Part shown: piece by piece, positions 14,300 to 19,630 of the stretch
Layout: each line of letters starts with the position of its first letter
How positions within the stretch are numbered: position 1 is the stretch's first letter
NCBI GenBank assembly: GCA_003219925.1
Contig: QHQU01000130.1
Coordinates: 1 to 21,110 of the forward strand
Direction: 5' to 3'
Length of the DNA stretch: 21,110 bases
DNA from: Verrucomicrobiota bacterium
GTDB lineage: Bacteria; Verrucomicrobiota; Verrucomicrobiia; Chthoniobacterales; UBA10450
The notes under the pieces: model-generated
Told to the model about the DNA's origin: nothing
Database searches by the model: none
The model's input: the letters and a program-made list of their open reading frames with translations, nothing else
Position numbers and translations under genes: made by a program

Positions 14300-14694
14300 T
14301 GATGGCGGTAAGCCGAATTCTGTCTCCCGAATTTCTTCGAGCCGACGATCATTTATCTCAACTCACTTCCGTGAATCGCCCGCTACACTTGCGCGTAACG
14401 TGGTGCGACGATACCCGGAGATCAACGGACCGGCTGTCCTCCTCCTGTTTTGTCTTGCACCGCATGGGGTTTTTCCTGCCGCGTGAATTACTTCGCGCGC
14501 GGTGAGCTCTTACCTCGCCTTTTCACCCTTGCCTGCACTTTTCTCAAAGAACCGGCGGTATCGTTTCTGTGACACTTTCCGTCGCCGCAATCTTACAAAT
14601 GCGGCGCCCGCGTTTTTTACGCGGCATGCTGCCGTATGGTGTTCGGACTTTCCTCTAATGAGTCTCGCGACTCACCAGCGATCGTCTGCCATCA
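14300..14694 (-). ncRNA. rnpB: RNase P RNA (bacterial type A-like)
   Basis: RNase P RNA is the catalytic RNA that removes tRNA 5' leaders. Read on the minus strand, it shows the invariant blocks in order: GAGGAAAGTCCGAACACC near the 5' end, GTGTCACAGAAACGATACCGCC, GCAGGCAAGGGTGAAAAGG then GCGAGGTAAGAGCTCACCG, GATAAATGATCGTC, and GACAGAATTCGGCTTAC at the 3' end. P1 closes the molecule: TGATGGC (14694-14688) pairs with GCCATCA (14306-14300). A P3-like hairpin TGAGTC-GCGA-GACTCA (14674-14659) has a GNRA loop. The 395-nt size is normal. An extended -10 promoter upstream and a terminator downstream fit these ends. Confidence 0.96.
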
Positions 14695-14699
14695 CTCCC

Positions 14700-14708
14700 A
14701 CTTTAGCA
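14700..14708 (-). promoter_or_regulatory. Extended -10 promoter of rnpB
   Basis: Minus-strand TGCTAAAGT (14708-14700) is a TG-extended -10. The expected start, 6-7 bases further, falls at about 14693-14694, exactly where P1 of RNase P RNA begins. No good -35 is seen. Confidence 0.5.
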
Positions 14709-14766
14709 CAACGCGGTAATCCGTGAAAATGGGAACTAAACCGTGGAGCATAGCTATAGCCGTTTC

Positions 14767-14830
14767 CTGTAGGGCAACCGTTCCCGGTTGCCGTGCAATT
14801 TCTTCGGCAGGCGATGCGCCTGCCCTGCAA
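14767..14830 (+). repeat. Twin-hairpin repeat upstream of rnpB
   Basis: Two perfect small hairpins in tandem: GGCAACCG-TTCC-CGGTTGCC (14773-14792) and GGCAGGC-GATGC-GCCTGCC (14806-14824). Each is followed by a TGCAA (14794-14798 and 14826-14830), so the unit appears duplicated with a changed stem. Located about 65 bp after the stop of the minus-strand membrane gene (14897) and about 60 bp before the rnpB promoter. Confidence 0.65.
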
Positions 14831-14896
14831 TTTTTCCGGATCCAGGTCCTCTTCTGAAAGCAACAATCCGGGGTTTATTCGTGGCATCTGCCGTTT

Positions 14897-15610
14897 CTAT
14901 TTTCCGTTAATCGAATCAAACCAATGCGCGAGAAAGAACTTTTTCTCGGTCGGCAAAAACGTTTTCGAGGGAGCAATGATCGGGCGCAACGTCGTTGTCA
15001 TCTGAAAACAGACCAGGATAAAGATGAAGCTCCAGATTCTGAGATGACCTTTGCCCCGCGCGCCAAGAAAACGGCCCGTCGCGTCGATCAGACGCAAGCC
15101 GAAACGGATGCCGATCACCCAAAAGAGCAGGTGCAACGCGCCCATGAAAGCGATTGAGTCAGTTGATTGCGAAAAAATCCACGCCACCGGTGCAAAACCG
15201 ATCAACAAGATCGAACACAAACAAACGGCTGCGAAAAGCGCACCGCAAAGACTGCGTAGTTGCGCATCAATCCCGCCGAGGCAGGTGAAAATGTAAAGGC
15301 TCGGCAAGCAAATCAGCACCGCCAGCAAAGTACCCAGTCCGAGCTTTGCGGGTGCGATCCACATTTGCGCGCCGCCGGATTGCGCGCCGACAACTGTTCC
15401 ATAAATCGCCACGCCGATAATGCCGAAAATGAGAAGCCAACCCGCCAGAATTGGCGCCTGCTTTTGATGCAGCTCGTGAACGACGCGTCCCGGATGCTTC
15501 AGCAAGTCTTCCAAAAGACTGATTGGGCTTTCTGCGTTCGGCATTGGCTCGAAGACGAAATTGTTGGGCAACAATGGTGGTTGTTTCGATGGAATTGGTG
15601 GTGGGTTCAT
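14897..15610 (-). CDS. Multi-pass membrane protein, paralogue of its upstream neighbour
   Basis: A 237-residue protein with a Pro-rich cytosolic N-terminus (MNPPPIPSKQPPLLP) and about five hydrophobic helices (for example ILAGWLLIFGIIGVAIYGTV, LGTLLAVLICLPSLYIF, FAPVAWIF, LLFWVIGIRFGLRL, SFIFILVCFQM). It resembles the 15634-16314 protein: both share a YG-[TA]-[VT]-[VI]-G motif in the first helix, a CI/CL-rich third helix, and a C-terminal LRP-[FI]-I...FL then a final Trp-Phe-rich helix. It is the last gene of the ispH operon, 23 bp after its paralogue. Function unknown. Confidence 0.75.
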   Translation of the reverse strand: MNPPPIPSKQPPLLPNNFVFEPMPNAESPISLLEDLLKHPGRVVHELHQKQAPILAGWLLIFGIIGVAIYGTVVGAQSGGAQMWIAPAKLGLGTLLAVLICLPSLYIFTCLGGIDAQLRSLCGALFAAVCLCSILLIGFAPVAWIFSQSTDSIAFMGALHLLFWVIGIRFGLRLIDATGRFLGARGKGHLRIWSFIFILVCFQMTTTLRPIIAPSKTFLPTEKKFFLAHWFDSINGK

Positions 15611-15633
15611 ATGGTTTTCGGTTTTGGTTTTCG

Positions 15634-16314
15634 TCAGAGAAAGAGATGTCGAAAGGCCCGCCAGACCGCTTCGTAGAAATTTCCGCGCAGGGGATCATCG
15701 CGGAGGAATTGAATGGTCAGACCGGGCGAGCCGATGAAGGGCCGCAAATTCCACGCGAGCTGCGCCCCGAGAAAAAGATTGCCGCCGAGCCAACTAAATA
15801 GAACGGCACGGGCGGTGGTGTCGCGCCCGGTCATTCTTCGCAGCAAGTCGAGCAACCGCCGATTTGCCATAATCCCCGAAAAGGCAATGGCAAAGACATG
15901 CGTTAGCAACATCATACTGTGGCCGAGGATCGCGTTTGCTGATCCAAGCGGCGGCGCGTTGTAGAGAACGAAGAGCGTGACCGGGCTGAGCGCGCCGAGA
16001 ATCACGGCTGCAATCGCAAAACTCATCAAAATTGCGAGCGCGGTTTGCCTGAAGGAAAGGCCGGAACCAAAAAGTTGCGCAAGCATTCCGTTGACCGCGC
16101 CGTTGCCGATGCAAGTCAGAAAAATTAACAACGGAAACTTGATCGCAGTGAAAACCGATTGCAGCGGTGCTCGCCAAAGCCCGATGGTCGCGCCGTAGAC
16201 AGACGAGCCGACGGCAATCGCCAGGCAATAGCTGGCAAACCAACGCCATCCCGGCTTTTCCAGTGACAGCGCGTCCACCTCACCGCGCAACAACGTCTTG
16301 AAATGTTTAATCAT
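15634..16314 (-). CDS. Multi-pass membrane protein with C-terminal LRPFIGSPG motif
   Basis: From the ATG at 16314 (MIKHFKTLLRGEVDALS) the protein has about 226 residues and five or six transmembrane helices. The C-terminal LAWNLRPFIGSPG, then FLRDDPLRGNFYEAVW, is a motif I recall from uncharacterised multi-pass proteins of Planctomycetes/Verrucomicrobia. The frame is open upstream to 16398 but that part is in ispH; ATG 16314 overlaps the ispH stop by 8 nt (ATGATTAA), a clear translational-coupling arrangement. Paralogue of the next gene. Function unknown; co-occurrence with ispH is the only hint. Confidence 0.78.
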   Translation of the reverse strand: MIKHFKTLLRGEVDALSLEKPGWRWFASYCLAIAVGSSVYGATIGLWRAPLQSVFTAIKFPLLIFLTCIGNGAVNGMLAQLFGSGLSFRQTALAILMSFAIAAVILGALSPVTLFVLYNAPPLGSANAILGHSMMLLTHVFAIAFSGIMANRRLLDLLRRMTGRDTTARAVLFSWLGGNLFLGAQLAWNLRPFIGSPGLTIQFLRDDPLRGNFYEAVWRAFRHLFL

Positions 16315-17143
16315 GAAATTCTTCGAGCCGCTGGCGGACGGCCTCGACCGTTTCTGGCAGGGTGGAAGTTCCTCCAGTGAGCCCGACGAGGCGCACACCG
16401 CGGAACCACTCGGGCTGCAATTCTTCAGGGCGTTCGACGTGCAATGTTCGCTTGCCCGCGGCGCGACAAGTTTCGACTAATTGGCGCGTGTTGTTGCTCT
16501 GCCGTCCGCCAACGACGACGATTACCTCCGCCACCTTAATCAATTTTTTCAGCGCGAGCTGTCGATCTTTTGTCGGTTTGCAAACCGTGTCTGCGAATCG
16601 AATCTCAGCGCTTGGATGCGCGCGCGCGATATCCCCGACCAGTGCGCGAACGCGATCGATTGGTTGAGTCGTTTGGGAAATAATCCCATAACGCGATCGC
16701 GCTGGAAGATTCCGGATGTCGGCGGACTCGTTAATGACAAAGGCATCTGCAAAATCTCCGACCAAACCGCGCACTTCGACGTGATTGGCCAGGCCAATCA
16801 CCACCGGAAAGTAACCGGCCTGCACCAGTCGCTTGAGTTGTTCGTGCGCGTAACGAACGAGGGGGCACGTGCCATCCGCCACGACCAGCGCCTTTTTGTT
16901 TAGAGCTTCGCGACGTTTGTCCGACGTACCGTGCGCGGTGATCATGACGCGGGAAGTTTGCAGCGCGTCGTCGGACGCTTTTTCAAGAACGCCCTGAGCG
17001 CGAAGCTGTTCGCGCACGATCGGGTTGTGCACCAGCTGGCCCAGAATGGTGAGGGGAGCTTCCCGGGCGAGGGCCTGCGCCTGCGCGATGGCATCGCGGA
17101 CGCCGAAACAGATTCCAAAATGTTCCGCAACGATGACCTTCAT
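16307..17143 (-). CDS. ispH: 4-hydroxy-3-methylbut-2-enyl diphosphate reductase
   Basis: IspH is the [4Fe-4S] enzyme that makes IPP and DMAPP in the last step of the MEP isoprenoid pathway. The three cluster cysteines are Cys12 (EHFGICFGV), Cys93 (DGTCPLV) and Cys188 (DTVCKPT). Substrate residues His39 (LVHN), His71 (TAHG), His121 and Glu123 (NHVEV), Thr158 (SQTT), and the GGRQSNNT loop are present. The 278-residue length is slightly short. The third cysteine motif, VCKPTKDRQ, departs from the common ICxATxxRQ. A 15-bp perfect palindrome lies 3 bp before the ATG (17143). First gene of an operon with two membrane proteins. Confidence 0.95.
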   Translation of the reverse strand: MKVIVAEHFGICFGVRDAIAQAQALAREAPLTILGQLVHNPIVREQLRAQGVLEKASDDALQTSRVMITAHGTSDKRREALNKKALVVADGTCPLVRYAHEQLKRLVQAGYFPVVIGLANHVEVRGLVGDFADAFVINESADIRNLPARSRYGIISQTTQPIDRVRALVGDIARAHPSAEIRFADTVCKPTKDRQLALKKLIKVAEVIVVVGGRQSNNTRQLVETCRAAGKRTLHVERPEELQPEWFRGVRLVGLTGGTSTLPETVEAVRQRLEEFHD

Positions 17144-17146
17144 TTA

Positions 17147-17161
17147 CTTTGTGTCACAAAG
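17147..17161. promoter_or_regulatory. Palindromic operator candidate before ispH
   Basis: CTTTGTG-T-CACAAAG is a perfect 7-1-7 inverted repeat, 3 bp upstream of the ispH start codon. It matches the operator candidate at 18277-18291 (CTTTGTA-A-TACAAAG) at 12 of 15 positions, differing only at the symmetric inner pair and centre. Likely bound by the winged-helix regulator encoded at 17306-17602. Confidence 0.55.
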
Positions 17162-17198
17162 CGTCGGGACAAAATTTTTCATTTCCTTCCCGCTCGTT

Positions 17199-17297
17199 GT
17201 CATTCCGAGCGAACACGCCAGTCCGGCTCGGACCGAGGAATCTCTTACTTTTATCCGGGAAAATAATGAGAGATGTCTCGACTGCGCTCGACATGAC
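17199..17297 (+). repeat. Diverged GTCATTCCGAGC palindromic element
   Basis: Begins GTCATTCCGAGCGAAC and ends CGACTGCGCTCGACATGAC. The centre (CTTTTATCC with extra bases) has diverged, and the total of 99 bp is longer than the 84-bp copies. It starts 8 bp after the stop of the minus-strand regulator (17306) and ends about 50 bp before the ispH operator. Confidence 0.7.
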
Positions 17298-17305
17298 AAA
17301 AGCAG

Positions 17306-17602
17306 TCATTTTCTCCCGGCTTTCACAATTTGCTCCAACACCCGCAGATACTCCTGAAAGGCTGAGCGCCCCTTCTCCGTCAGGGCGTAGCTCGTTTGCG
17401 GACGATCCCGAATTTCCTTCGTCACCGCCACCAATCCGAGTTTGTGCAAAGTCCGCAGATGCGTGATGAGATTGCCATCGCTCATGCTGAGCTCGGCCTT
17501 GAGATCCTGAAACGACCAGGCCATCCGCGTCGCCAGTAAGGTCATGATGGAAAGCCGACCTTTCTCGTGAATCGCTTTGTCGAGTTTGTCGAAGTCGGGC
17601 AT
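17306..17602 (-). CDS. Winged-helix transcriptional regulator
   Basis: A 98-residue single-domain regulator. DKAIHEKGRLSIMTLLA at about 8-24 is the first helix; WSFQDLKAELSMSDGNLITH then LRTLHKLGLVAVTKE is the helix-turn-helix; RPQTSYALTEKGRSAFQEYL is the wing plus the dimerisation helix. This matches the small winged-helix DNA-binding proteins related to MarR/ArsR (HTH_34-like). No ligand or metal site is evident. Its ATG lies 3 bp after the stop of the membrane-protein gene, so the pair is one transcription unit. Palindromic sites of identical half-sites before its own operon and before ispH make it the obvious binding candidate. Confidence 0.88.
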   Translation of the reverse strand: MPDFDKLDKAIHEKGRLSIMTLLATRMAWSFQDLKAELSMSDGNLITHLRTLHKLGLVAVTKEIRDRPQTSYALTEKGRSAFQEYLRVLEQIVKAGRK

Positions 17603-17605
17603 TTT

Positions 17606-18268
17606 TCATTCGCTCTCAGCCGGTGCCGGCGGCTTCCAGACGCACGCTGCATAAATCAAATGGTAGAGTCCAAAGGTGACACCCATCGCGAGATTGGGAA
17701 CGAGCGGCGTGGCGTAGTATTCCAGCTGCCGCGATGCGACAATCATTGCCGCGGCCGTGATCAAAAAAGCCCACCCCAGGAACACGAGCGACCGGGGTGC
17801 GAAATGCTGGGTGGCAATTAAAGCCAACCCATAAAATCCGATCCAGACGCGCACCAGCAGAAGTTCATTATCGAATTCATAGCCGTCGTAAAAAAACCAG
17901 ATGGTGGTCGCGGCCGGAAGGACCAGGCAGGGCAGGATGGAGCGGAGCGCGAGCTTCATCGACGGCGAGATGAACGGGCGGCCGTCGCGCTGCGCTTTTC
18001 GCCAGACAAAAAATGTGTTTAGCGCGAGCACAATGGCCAGTGCAGCCAGCCAGAGGGAAGCAAAGCCACGCGTAGAAATATGGCGCATCACTTCCGGCGC
18101 GGTCTCCGCCCAATGATGCTCACGCATCCAAATGAATGCGGCCAGGGCAATCGCAATGAGGCCGCCGGCGAGGGCGGTCGGTGCGGAAATAGCGCGATAA
18201 ATCGTGGCGCGCTCCATCAAGGTCCGAATCACCCGGAGGTCTTCTTCAGCGCGCTCGCTTTGGTGCAT
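17606..18268 (-). CDS. Multi-pass membrane protein paired with winged-helix regulator
   Basis: From the ATG at 18268 (MHQSERAEEDLRVIRTLMER) the protein has about 220 residues: a short charged N-terminal helix and roughly six transmembrane helices, ending in a Pro-rich tail (KPPAPAESE). The N-terminal pattern DLRVIRTLMERATIYRAISA suggests an amphipathic helix on the cytosolic face. The longer start at 18289 would place the operator palindrome inside the coding region, so 18268 is preferred. Such small regulator plus membrane-protein pairs resemble membrane-sensor/one-component modules; this protein may modulate the regulator, which is inference. Confidence 0.78.
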   Translation of the reverse strand: MHQSERAEEDLRVIRTLMERATIYRAISAPTALAGGLIAIALAAFIWMREHHWAETAPEVMRHISTRGFASLWLAALAIVLALNTFFVWRKAQRDGRPFISPSMKLALRSILPCLVLPAATTIWFFYDGYEFDNELLLVRVWIGFYGLALIATQHFAPRSLVFLGWAFLITAAAMIVASRQLEYYATPLVPNLAMGVTFGLYHLIYAACVWKPPAPAESE

Positions 18269-18276
18269 CAAGATAA

Positions 18277-18291
18277 CTTTGTAATACAAAG
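18277..18291. promoter_or_regulatory. Palindromic operator candidate before the regulator operon
   Basis: CTTTGTA-A-TACAAAG is a perfect 7-1-7 inverted repeat whose nearer edge is 8 bp upstream of the preferred start codon (18268). It likely overlaps the promoter and mediates autoregulation by the regulator encoded at the end of this operon. Confidence 0.6.
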
Positions 18292-18318
18292 CTTGGAAGC
18301 TGGCAAGGAAAAATTTTG

Positions 18319-18402
18319 GTCATCCCGAGCGAAAGCCGAGGGATCCCGGGGCGCTACCTTTAAGTTTGCACGGCGGGATCCCTCGACTGCGCTCGGGATG
18401 AC
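18319..18402 (+). repeat. Complete GTCATCCCGAGC...GCTCGGGATGAC element
   Basis: The best-preserved copy, 84 bp. Left arm GTCATCCCGAGCGAAAGCCG then AGGGATCCC; centre CTTTAAG; right arm GGGATCCCTCGACTGCGCTC then GGGATGAC. The arms are nearly perfect reverse complements. It lies 19 bp after the DUF456 stop (18422, minus) and upstream of the regulator operon. Confidence 0.9.
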
Positions 18403-18421
18403 GGCAGAGGGGGAGCTCGCC

Positions 18422-18910
18422 TCATAACGGTGACGGCACGTTCATCAGAAAGATCACAATCATAATGAGCCCGATGAAAAGTTTCGCGATCACGCCGGCC
18501 AGACCGCCCAGAAATGTGCCCCAGCCCGCGCGACCAGCTTTCATGACTTCCTTCCCGCCAATAAGCTCGCCCGCGATCGCACCGATCACCGGGCCGACAA
18601 AGAGCCCTAACAAGCCAAAAAACAGTCCGAGGAGCGCGCCGGCTGCGCCGCCAATCAGACCCCATTTTGTCGCGCCGAAGCGTTTGGCACCGAGATAGCC
18701 GGCAGCAGCGTCAATCGCGTAGGTGACCAGGGTAAGCACGAGCATGGCAATGAGCCCACTCATGCCAAGGCTGCGATCCGCCCCCAGTACCAGACGATGA
18801 ACCACCGCCGCCGCCAGGATAATTGTCGTTCCTGGCACGATCGGGATTACCGCTCCGATCAGCCCGAGAGCCATCAGCACAATCGCAAACAGCCACCAAA
18901 ACGCTTCCAT
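18422..18910 (-). CDS. DUF456-family membrane protein
   Basis: Small Gly-rich membrane protein (162 residues from the ATG at 18910; the longer frame starts at a TTG and is not preferred). Hydrophobic helices with the family motif GLIGAVIPIVPGTTIILAAA near the start, then YAIDAAAGYLGAKRFGATKW and GAAGALLGLFFGLLGLFVGP...GAIAGELIGGKE, ending in a hydrophobic helix. This order matches DUF456. Function is unknown. Separated from the divergent peroxiredoxin gene by a short heptamer-like repeat and a promoter. Confidence 0.9.
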   Translation of the reverse strand: MEAFWWLFAIVLMALGLIGAVIPIVPGTTIILAAAVVHRLVLGADRSLGMSGLIAMLVLTLVTYAIDAAAGYLGAKRFGATKWGLIGGAAGALLGLFFGLLGLFVGPVIGAIAGELIGGKEVMKAGRAGWGTFLGGLAGVIAKLFIGLIMIVIFLMNVPSPL

Positions 18911-18919
18911 GGGATTGGG

Positions 18920-18961
18920 TGAATCGTGATCCGTCAATTGTGAATCGGCAATTAACGATTC
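18920..18961. repeat. Degenerate heptamer array upstream of DUF456
   Basis: Six adjacent 7-base units, TGAATCG, TGATCCG, TCAATTG, TGAATCG, GCAATTA, ACGATTC, with period 7 and decreasing similarity. It includes inverted pieces (AATCGGC with GCCGATT). It lies in the divergent region between DUF456 and the peroxiredoxin and overlaps the weak TTG-start extension of DUF456. Confidence 0.4.
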
Positions 18962-18981
18962 AGCCGATTGCTCGATCTTTT

Positions 18982-19009
18982 TTGACCGGCGAAACGTCGA
19001 TCTTATACT
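18982..19009 (+). promoter_or_regulatory. Strong promoter of peroxiredoxin; near-leaderless
   Basis: TTGACC (18982-18987), a 16-bp spacer and TATACT (19004-19009) form the best sigma70-like promoter in the window. The expected start at about 19016 is only about 5 bases before the ATG at 19021, so the transcript would have almost no leader and no Shine-Dalgarno sequence. Confidence 0.55.
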
Positions 19010-19020
19010 GAAATTACGTT

Positions 19021-19515
19021 ATGCCACTCGCTATTGGAACAAGAGCTCCAGATTTCACTCTGCCCACTAAAACATCAGATGGACCGAAGCAGATCACTCT
19101 CAGTGAAAATTTCGGCAAACGAAACACTTTGCTCGCATTTTTTCCAATGGCGTTTACCAGCACCTGCACGACGGAAATGTGTGGTATCAGCTCCGACCTC
19201 TCCGCCTACGCCGAGATGAACGCGTCGGTCTACGGAATCAGCGGAGATAATCCGTTTGCACAGGAAGCCTGGGCCCGGAAAGAAGGAATCACGGTGCCGC
19301 TTTTGAGCGACTATGAGCACCAGGTCGCGCGCATCTACGACGCCATTTACGAGTCCTTTCTTCCGCAGATTGGACTGGGCATGAGCGGTGTGCCAAAGCG
19401 CGCAACCTTTGTGATTGATCGTGCCGGAGTGATCCAATACGTCGATTGTAACGACGACGCGCGCGTAGTGCCCGATTTCAACAAAGTGAAAGCAAAATTA
19501 GCGGAGCTGGGATGA
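19021..19515 (+). CDS. Peroxiredoxin (AhpC/TSA family)
   Basis: Thiol peroxidase that reduces hydrogen peroxide and organic peroxides. The active-site motif P-xxx-T-xx-C is FFPMAFTSTC, with Pro42, Thr46 and the peroxidatic Cys49; a second Cys54 lies five residues on. The thioredoxin-fold core continues through VYGISGDNPFAQEAWARKEG (the GIS-D-F pattern), LLSDYEHQVARIYDA, and GVPKRATFVIDRAGVIQYV. At 164 residues it resembles the AhpE/BCP-like one-domain enzymes; which subgroup and which reductant are not decided. Divergent from DUF456, with its own promoter. The TGA stop lies in GGGATGAC, which is identical to the end of the dispersed repeat. Confidence 0.93.
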   Translation: MPLAIGTRAPDFTLPTKTSDGPKQITLSENFGKRNTLLAFFPMAFTSTCTTEMCGISSDLSAYAEMNASVYGISGDNPFAQEAWARKEGITVPLLSDYEHQVARIYDAIYESFLPQIGLGMSGVPKRATFVIDRAGVIQYVDCNDDARVVPDFNKVKAKLAELG

Positions 19516-19528
19516 CGACCGGAACATT

Positions 19529-19622
19529 GTCATCCCGAGCGAGAGTCGAGGGATCCCGCGGCGGAAACTTTAAGCTAACGCAGTGGGATCCCTCGACTCC
19601 GTTTCGCTCCGCTCGGAATGAC
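19529..19622 (+). repeat. GTCATCCCGAGC element between peroxiredoxin and aconitase
   Basis: A 94-bp copy: GTCATCCCGAGCGAGAGTCG then AGGGATCCC; centre CTTTAAG; right arm GGGATCCCTCGACTCCG with an extra TTTCGCTCC, then GCTCGGAATGAC. It starts 13 bp after the peroxiredoxin stop and ends 8 bp before the aconitase ATG. Confidence 0.85.
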
Positions 19623-19630
19623 GACCAAAA

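Noticed and set aside
427..19622. CRISPR array from the repeated GTCATCCCGAGC motif
   Set aside because: Copies are kilobases apart, are internally palindromic and have no regular spacers or cas genes.
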